Shown here one piece after another: positions 14,762-19,276 of a stretch of 19,276 nt of DNA. Each line of letters opens with the position of its first letter. The stretch's first letter is position 1. The DNA is taken from positions 5,928 to 25,203 of the forward strand of contig JAHFRO010000031.1 in NCBI GenBank assembly GCA_023266245.1. Reading direction: 5' to 3'. Under the pieces are notes generated by a model that ran no database searches, had not been told where the DNA came from, and was given only the letters and a program-made list of their open reading frames with translations. Source of the DNA: Betaproteobacteria bacterium. GTDB taxonomy: Bacteria; Pseudomonadota; Gammaproteobacteria; Burkholderiales; SG8-41. The position numbers and the translations under genes are program-made.

Positions 14762-15565
14762 CTATTCCTTCGCGCCGAAGATGTGCTTCAGCATTTTGAT
14801 GCCGAAGCTTGCCGAATCCGTCACGGCCTTCTCGGTGACCCCTTCCGGTTCCATCTCGACGCGGATGTCGTAGAGCAGCAGGTCGCGCAGCACGTCAGCA
14901 TCGCTGATGGGGTCCACGCCGTGGAACGAGTGGTCCGTCTTCATGAAGGCGAACAGCGTGTTGGGCCGGTATTCCATGGTGGTCACTTTCCTGAACATCT
15001 TGTGCGGATAGTGCGGGCCGCCCGGGCATCGGAAAGCGGGGTCAAGCGGTACGTAGATCGAAGTTCCCAGGTGCTTCAGGCTGTCGTCGTCGGGACAGTA
15101 GAACAGCAGGGACATCAGTCGGTGCGGGGCATCGGTGTGGGGCCCGATCTTGTAGTTGGTGTGGTCGCGTACCACCAGTGACTCTGCCGAGAAGGCCAGA
15201 TTCTTGACGTTCATCCCGAAGCGCTCGCGCACGCAATCGTCGAACTTGTCCACCAGCGCATACAGGAAACGACCTGCGAGCAACCAGTCTGCCAGCGCGA
15301 TCCAGAACGCGCGCGCTTCCTCGGGGAGCTTGTCCACTTCCGACCTGTGCAGCGGCATGATGAATCGCTCGGGATAAGCGCCCTTCGGGACGCGCCCGGT
15401 GGAGTCCAGGCTGATCAGGTGCGACGAAGTGGGCCAGTTTCTCCTGAGTGCCGCATAGAAATCCTGCGGGAACACCGACTCGACGTAGATGTGCGGGAAC
15501 GGATACTCCCTAATCGGCGCGTTGGCGATCTGGTAGATGACGTGTTCTTCAACGCCGGAAAACAT
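14762..15565 (-). CDS. 2-oxoglutarate/Fe(II)-dependent oxygenase-like protein (prolyl 4-hydroxylase type)
   Basis: The 267-residue product shows the double-stranded beta-helix iron motif. YKIGPHTDAPHRLMSLLFY at 138-156 supplies His143 and Asp145, and KTDHSFHGV at 209-217 supplies the distal His (probably His215). Arg227 about 12 residues later is a candidate 2-oxoglutarate ligand. TSIYVPLDP at 168-176 and RPNTLFAFM at 200-208 match the strands between them. The N-terminal PFPHIYVESVFPQDFYAAL is common in oxygenases of sugar/peptide biosynthetic clusters. The likely role is hydroxylation or oxidation of a glycan, lipid or peptide; the substrate is unknown. The ATG lies inside the 3' end of the FkbM gene (17-base overlap), indicating translational coupling and possibly successive modification of one substrate. 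Confidence 0.8.
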   Translation of the reverse strand: MFSGVEEHVIYQIANAPIREYPFPHIYVESVFPQDFYAALRRNWPTSSHLISLDSTGRVPKGAYPERFIMPLHRSEVDKLPEEARAFWIALADWLLAGRFLYALVDKFDDCVRERFGMNVKNLAFSAESLVVRDHTNYKIGPHTDAPHRLMSLLFYCPDDDSLKHLGTSIYVPLDPAFRCPGGPHYPHKMFRKVTTMEYRPNTLFAFMKTDHSFHGVDPISDADVLRDLLLYDIRVEMEPEGVTEKAVTDSASFGIKMLKHIFGAKE

Positions 15566-16394
15566 AGTTGCCCACTCCCGCCGAGGGACCCGCGGTCCTG
15601 CGCGCGGCCCGGACCTGCTCTTCAGAAAAGCGGAAACCCAAGCCTACCAGTTCCTCGACGATCCGGCGATGCTCCTCGAGGTTGGAATTGATCTCAATCA
15701 ATATCGACTTAATGCGCGGATCGCGCAGCGTCGCCTGGCAGCCCGCCAGTACCTTGTGCTCCAGGCCGTCCACATCGATCTTGATATGCGTCGGGACCGG
15801 CACCACACCGCTCTCGAGCAAATGGTCGAGCGTGGTCGATACGCAGCCTTGCGCATAAGGTGAGACACGCGGCCGCAGATTATGGTCGAGGTCCACGCCG
15901 AGCGTGTGCCCGGAGCCGCCGGTCGCGAAGCTGCTCAGATGCAGCAGCGAGAAACCGGTGTCATCGGATAGAGCCAGACAATAGGCGGTCACCTTGTCGC
16001 CTAGGTCGTTGGTCACGATGTTCTTGTTGAGCAGCGCAAAGTTCTGCGATTCGGGCTCGAACGCGAACACGCGCACCCCGCGCGTCTTGGCGGCCCAGAT
16101 GGAGTACATCCCGACGTTGGCTCCGACGTCGACCAGAATATCACCGGGCGAAAAATTCCTGATCCAGTCGATGGTGTCAGGCTCCTTGGTGAAGAGCGTG
16201 TCCACCCGCCACTTGGTGAAGCGGTTCGGTGTGCAGTACGCAACTTCCGTTGCGCCGTCACGAACCTTTAGAATCGGATTAATCATTTCTAGGTCTTCCG
16301 GCGTCAGGTGCACGGTGGGTGCCGGGGCCGCGGCCGCTGCTGGGCGGCGATCGCGGTTGCGCAAAGGCCACAACAAGATTCGAAAAACGTTCAT
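15549..16394 (-). CDS. FkbM-family SAM-dependent methyltransferase
   Basis: The 281-residue product carries the class I methyltransferase motif I ILVDVGANVGMYSIWAA at 86-102, FAFEPE at 110-115 (acidic residue for the ribose of SAM) and HIKIDVDGLEHKVLAG at 203-218. This combination defines FkbM enzymes, which usually O-methylate sugars or polyketides and are frequent in exopolysaccharide and glycosylation loci. The first 30 residues include an Ala/Pro-rich stretch (RRPAAAAAPAPT, 17-28) that is probably a flexible leader. The ATG at 16394 lacks an obvious ribosome site. It is the first gene of a minus-strand operon with the oxygenase and the 109-residue protein, and is divergent from the TPR-glycosyltransferase gene. 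Confidence 0.9.
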   Translation of the reverse strand: MNVFRILLWPLRNRDRRPAAAAAPAPTVHLTPEDLEMINPILKVRDGATEVAYCTPNRFTKWRVDTLFTKEPDTIDWIRNFSPGDILVDVGANVGMYSIWAAKTRGVRVFAFEPESQNFALLNKNIVTNDLGDKVTAYCLALSDDTGFSLLHLSSFATGGSGHTLGVDLDHNLRPRVSPYAQGCVSTTLDHLLESGVVPVPTHIKIDVDGLEHKVLAGCQATLRDPRIKSILIEINSNLEEHRRIVEELVGLGFRFSEEQVRAARRTAGPSAGVGNYVFRR

Positions 16395-16463
16395 CGAGAA
16401 GCGCCGTAGCCCACTATCGGCGTATCATGGCGAGCCATGCCTGGCACGGCCATAATGGGCAAT

Positions 16464-16492
16464 TTGCTTTGAAAAATAGAATGTTAGATTAT
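16464..16492 (+). promoter_or_regulatory. Weak candidate promoter in the divergent FkbM / TPR intergenic region
   Basis: The 163-base gap between the divergent starts contains an AT-rich patch in otherwise GC-rich DNA. TTGCTT (16464-16469) and GATTAT (16487-16492) are spaced by 17 bases and loosely resemble -35 and -10 elements. A hairpin (about 16502-16511 against 16519-16527) would lie in the leader of the TPR gene. Consensus match is modest. Confidence 0.25.
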
Positions 16493-16557
16493 CAGTTCCG
16501 GCCCCGGCTGCGTCAATAGCAGCGGGGTGGACGTCCGCTCAAGTCGCCATTGCTCCC

Positions 16558-18336
16558 GTGTTGATCTCGCTGTTCAGACAGTTACTCGATGGCGCGCGCG
16601 CAAAGCGTGCCGCAAAGCATCATCCCGCAGTGGCGGGGATGCTCGAGCGCGCGCGCGAACTGGAGCGCAGCGGCGATGTTGCCGGCGCGCGCGCCCTGTG
16701 TGAAGGCATTCTGTCACGCGATCCCGGACACGCCGGCGCCCACTGCATGCTGGGCGCGTTGTACGGGGAGGCCGGAGAACTCGAACGCGCGTTCACTCAC
16801 TTCAGCGAGGCGATGCGGCGCGCGCCGGAACTCGAGCAGGCGCACCTTGGACTGGGCAACGTGCAACGGCTGCGTGGTGATCCGCAAGCGGCCGCGGCAA
16901 GCTATCGCCGCGCCCTCGCCATCGACAACGATTCGCCCGCGGCCCATTACAGCCTGGGGCTCGTTCTGCGCCACTTCGGGCAAATCAACGCCGCGCTCGA
17001 GCATCTTCAACGCGCGTTCTCGCTGTCGCCCGCGCTGAGCGACGCAGCGAAGGAGTGCGCCCTTTGTCACATACAGCTCGGCTCGTACGACGCGGCGCTG
17101 GCGTTGCTCGAAGATGCGCTGCGGCGCACGCCGGCGGCAGGCGACCTTCACGCGGCACTCGGCTTCGTCTACCAGAAGATGCACCGGTTGCAAGCCGCTC
17201 TCGAGTGTTATGAAAAGGCACAGTCGCTCGGTCATGTCGACGCGGATTTGTGGAACAACCTCGGCATCGTGCTGCAAGAATTGGGACGGTTACCCGAGGC
17301 GCTTGCGTTATACGACAAGGCGCTTGCGCTCCAGCCCGATTTCCCGCTCGCCAGGTTCCACCGGGCGCTGGCACGGCTCCTGATCGGCGATTATGCCAAC
17401 GGCTGGCCCGACTACGAGATGCGGCTGATCAGCGAGGACAACCCGCGTCGACCCTACGCGTATGCGCGGTGGGATGGTTCGGCGCTCGCGGGGCGCACCA
17501 TACTGGTTTACAGCGAGCAGGGTCTGGGCGATGAGATCATGTTTGCGTCCTGCCTGCCGCAGATCGTGGATGCGGCCGGGCGCTGCATCGTCGAGTGCAG
17601 CACCAAGCTGGAGGCGCTGTTCCGGCGCTCATTTCCGCGTGCCCGCGTCTATGCCGCGAACGCGGACCGGTCGATCCCGGAAGCGATCAAGGCCGAGTCG
17701 ATCGAGTGCGAAGTACCCAGCGGGTCACTGCCGCTGCATCTGCGCCGGTCGCTTGCCGATTTCCCGCGGCACAAGGGATATCTTAAGGCCGATCCGCAAC
17801 GGGTGGCGGCGTGGCGAGAGCGTTTGTCCGCACTCGGCGCGGGCCTGAAGGTTGGCATTTCGTGGCAAGGGGGAACGCACAAGACCCGCAGCCCGCTGCG
17901 CTCCATTCCGCTGCCGGAGTGGCTGCCCATACTTGAGTCGGATCGGACGCACTTCGTTAGCCTGCAATACGGCGACTGCCGCGGCGCCCTCGACGAACTC
18001 GCAACGCGACACAGGATGCACGTCACGCATTGGCAGGAGGCGATCGACGACTACGATGAGACGGCCGCGCTGCTCACCGCGCTCGATCTCGTGGTGAGCG
18101 TCTGCACGGCCGTCATTCATCTGAGCGGCGCGCTCGGGCGCCCGGTGTGGATCATGGCGCCGTACTGCCCGGAGTGGCGGTACGGGTTTGCCGGGGACGG
18201 CATGCCTTGGTATCCTTCCGTGCGCGTCTTTCGTCAACCTTCGTTCGGCGAGTGGCCACCGGTGATCGCCACGGTCGCCCGCGAGCTGCGGGCGCTGGAG
18301 CGTCAAGGGGCCGTGCAGACATCGCAGTCCGCCTGA
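16558..18336 (+). CDS. TPR protein with C-terminal GT9-like glycosyltransferase domain
   Basis: The 592-residue cytoplasmic protein has about seven TPR units over residues 27-285 (for example AHLGLGNVQRLRGDPQAAAA near 95-114 and LWNNLGIVLQELGRLPEALA at 231-250). A linker WPDYEMRL (283-290) typical of TPR-glycosyltransferase fusions follows. The C-terminal GT-B-like domain resembles ADP-heptose:LPS heptosyltransferases: VYSEQGLGDEIMFASCLPQI at 317-336, KVGISWQGG at 431-439, and DLVVSVCTAVIHLSGALGRPVWIM at 510-533. It probably glycosylates protein or glycan acceptors, with the TPRs choosing the partner. GTG at 16558 is taken as start because the predicted N-terminus MLISLFRQLL parallels MLKDLLRQLL of the gene beginning at 19192; no strong ribosome site is visible. 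Confidence 0.85.
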   Translation: MLISLFRQLLDGARAKRAAKHHPAVAGMLERARELERSGDVAGARALCEGILSRDPGHAGAHCMLGALYGEAGELERAFTHFSEAMRRAPELEQAHLGLGNVQRLRGDPQAAAASYRRALAIDNDSPAAHYSLGLVLRHFGQINAALEHLQRAFSLSPALSDAAKECALCHIQLGSYDAALALLEDALRRTPAAGDLHAALGFVYQKMHRLQAALECYEKAQSLGHVDADLWNNLGIVLQELGRLPEALALYDKALALQPDFPLARFHRALARLLIGDYANGWPDYEMRLISEDNPRRPYAYARWDGSALAGRTILVYSEQGLGDEIMFASCLPQIVDAAGRCIVECSTKLEALFRRSFPRARVYAANADRSIPEAIKAESIECEVPSGSLPLHLRRSLADFPRHKGYLKADPQRVAAWRERLSALGAGLKVGISWQGGTHKTRSPLRSIPLPEWLPILESDRTHFVSLQYGDCRGALDELATRHRMHVTHWQEAIDDYDETAALLTALDLVVSVCTAVIHLSGALGRPVWIMAPYCPEWRYGFAGDGMPWYPSVRVFRQPSFGEWPPVIATVARELRALERQGAVQTSQSA

Positions 18337-18360
18337 CAAGAGGCGCAACCTGGATGTCAT

Positions 18361-19014
18361 ATGAGCTACAGTCGCGCCAATCCGAGCCCGCGCTACCTCG
18401 AGCTGCAGAATCTGTATCGCACGATGCACGCAGAGGGCGAGAAGTTTCTCGGCGTTCCACCCGAAGAGACTTTTCCCGGCAAGAGCCTCAACCCGCAGGT
18501 GCACCGCATAAAGGCGCTGATACAGAAGACAGGGGCGCTCACCATCCTCGATTACGGCAGCGGCAAAGGCAAACAATATGATCCATGGCTCATCAAAGAC
18601 GGCGCCGGGGTCGAATGGCCGAGCGTGATGGATTACTGGGACGTGGATGAAGTGGTGTGCTACGACCCGTGCTACCCGCCGTACAGCAAATATCCGAGTG
18701 GCAAGTTCGATGGCGTGATCTCGACCGACGTGCTCGAGCACTGTCCCGAGGATGATATTCCCTGGATCATTGACGAGATCTTCAGCTTGGCCTCCCGCTT
18801 CGTGTTTGCTAATGTCGCCTGCTATCCCGCACGCAAGCGGCTGCCGACCGGGGAAAACGCGCACTGCACCATCAAACCCGTGGAATGGTGGCGCGAGCTC
18901 ATCGAACGTATCGCCGTGCGCCATCCGGGCATGGTGTGGGAGGTATGGATCCAGTGGCGCGTGGACACCCCGCAGGGATCGAAGCTGGTCGAAGAGCGAA
19001 TCGGCAGCCGGTAA
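18361..19014 (+). CDS. Class I SAM-dependent methyltransferase
   Basis: The 217-residue cytoplasmic product contains motif I ILDYGSGKGKQYDP at 62-75, an acidic residue after strand 2 (CYDP, Asp102) and a post-I/II block FDGVISTDVLEHCPEDD at 116-132, the usual layout of Methyltransf_11/23-type enzymes. The N-terminal PSPRYLELQNLYRTMH and the long segment between motifs I and II are family-specific, and I do not recognise a characterised member. It follows the TPR-glycosyltransferase by 24 bases on the same strand, and methylation of a sugar or glycan intermediate is the natural inference. The ribosome site is weak: AAGAGG lies 16 bases upstream of ATG. The sequence looks complete and intact. 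Confidence 0.82.
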   Translation: MSYSRANPSPRYLELQNLYRTMHAEGEKFLGVPPEETFPGKSLNPQVHRIKALIQKTGALTILDYGSGKGKQYDPWLIKDGAGVEWPSVMDYWDVDEVVCYDPCYPPYSKYPSGKFDGVISTDVLEHCPEDDIPWIIDEIFSLASRFVFANVACYPARKRLPTGENAHCTIKPVEWWRELIERIAVRHPGMVWEVWIQWRVDTPQGSKLVEERIGSR

Positions 19015-19046
19015 GCAATGAAACGCGGCGGCGGGAGGCCTGTACT

Positions 19047-19160
19047 CTGAAATTGCATCTGGTCAAGGAGATGATCGTGGAGCTCAAAGCGGTCAAGCCC
19101 ATCAGAGAGCCGAAGGCCGAGCTGCAGACGGGCTACCGCATCGAGATCAATCTGGCCTAG
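19047..19160 (+). pseudogene. Possible remnant of a GxxExxY-family gene
   Basis: The frame ending at the TAG 19158-19160 encodes LKLHLVKEMIVELKAVKPIREPKAELQ and then TGYRIEINLA. The core IVELKAVKPI with a following Glu-Leu-Gln and a C-terminal Ile-Asn-Leu resembles the IVELKAVexLxPVHEAQLLxYL...GLLINF stretch of GxxExxY proteins, with internal deletions. No full-length frame or good start exists: an ATG at 19071 has AAGGAG directly abutting it and would give only 29 residues. A degraded fragment is the best explanation. A chance similarity cannot be excluded on so short a stretch. Confidence 0.35.
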
Positions 19161-19191
19161 GCACCCAGCACGCCTGCGCCGCTGGCCCCGG

Positions 19192-19276
19192 ATGCTGAAA
19201 GACCTTCTCCGGCAGTTGCTGACGCAGGGCGCGCGGCGAAAGACCGGTGCGCACGAGACCAGGGCATCCCCAAGCG
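19192..19276 (+). CDS. Start of a probable second TPR-glycosyltransferase paralogue (partial)
   Basis: An open frame beginning at ATG 19192 runs off the window after 28 codons. Its N-terminus MLKDLLRQLLTQGARRK aligns without gaps for the first ten residues with MLISLFRQLL of the TPR-glycosyltransferase at 16558 (identical at M, L, L, R, Q, L, L), and both continue with Gly-Ala-Arg and basic residues. No strong ribosome site is seen. The evidence is short, so identity rests on this local similarity and on the glycosylation context. Confidence 0.45.
   Translation, partial: MLKDLLRQLLTQGARRKTGAHETRASPS

Overview
The window is GC-rich (roughly 60-65% by eye) with short intergenic gaps and mostly one coding strand. 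Protein style (Frc, FkbM, betaproteobacterial-type signalling proteins) and the abundant intergenic inverted repeats suggest a betaproteobacterium (Burkholderiales/Rhodocyclales/Nitrosomonadales-like). That placement is an inference from gene style; there is no rRNA or other marker here. No tRNA, rRNA, IS element or CRISPR array was seen, and no gene-free stretch exceeds 300 bases.

Region 1 (1-2609), one-carbon/oxalate metabolism. It holds the 3' end of a thiamine-diphosphate-dependent enzyme (probably oxalyl-CoA decarboxylase), a clear formyl-CoA:oxalate CoA-transferase (frc), and a formyltransferase-fold protein that resembles the hydrolase domain of 10-formyltetrahydrofolate dehydrogenase more than ordinary Fmt. 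Two structured intergenic repeats separate these genes, and a hairpin follows the last one. The set would turn oxalate into formyl-CoA and then formate and/or folate-bound formyl groups.

Region 2 (2807-14294), a dense signalling island, all on the + strand. In order: CHASE2-TPR-Ser/Thr protein kinase; PP2C phosphatase; double-FHA protein; CHASE2-class III adenylate cyclase; metallo-beta-lactamase-fold cyclic-nucleotide phosphodiesterase; GAF-containing GspE/PilB-type secretion/pilus ATPase; GAF-HD-GYP c-di-GMP phosphodiesterase. Hairpins between the FHA and cyclase genes may divide it into two transcription units. Two paralogous CHASE2 receptors would sense an extracytoplasmic cue. One drives reversible Ser/Thr phosphorylation (kinase/phosphatase/FHA reader) and the other a cAMP cycle (cyclase/phosphodiesterase). 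Two related GAF domains, with partial resemblance to cyclic-nucleotide-binding GAFs, could then control a pilus/secretion ATPase and c-di-GMP hydrolysis. This is the most interesting part of the window: components for three signalling currencies are wired next to one motor ATPase that has no pilin, platform or secretin genes beside it.

Region 3 (14305-19276), sugar/glycan modification. A second copy of the CACAGAG-type inverted repeat lies between convergent genes. A minus-strand operon follows: FkbM methyltransferase, an overlapping 2-oxoglutarate/Fe(II)-type oxygenase, and a small unknown protein. Divergent from it on the + strand are a TPR protein fused to a GT9-like glycosyltransferase domain, a SAM-dependent methyltransferase, a possible remnant of a GxxExxY-family gene, and the start of what looks like a second TPR-glycosyltransferase paralogue running off the window. 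This set looks like surface-glycan or protein-glycosylation machinery.
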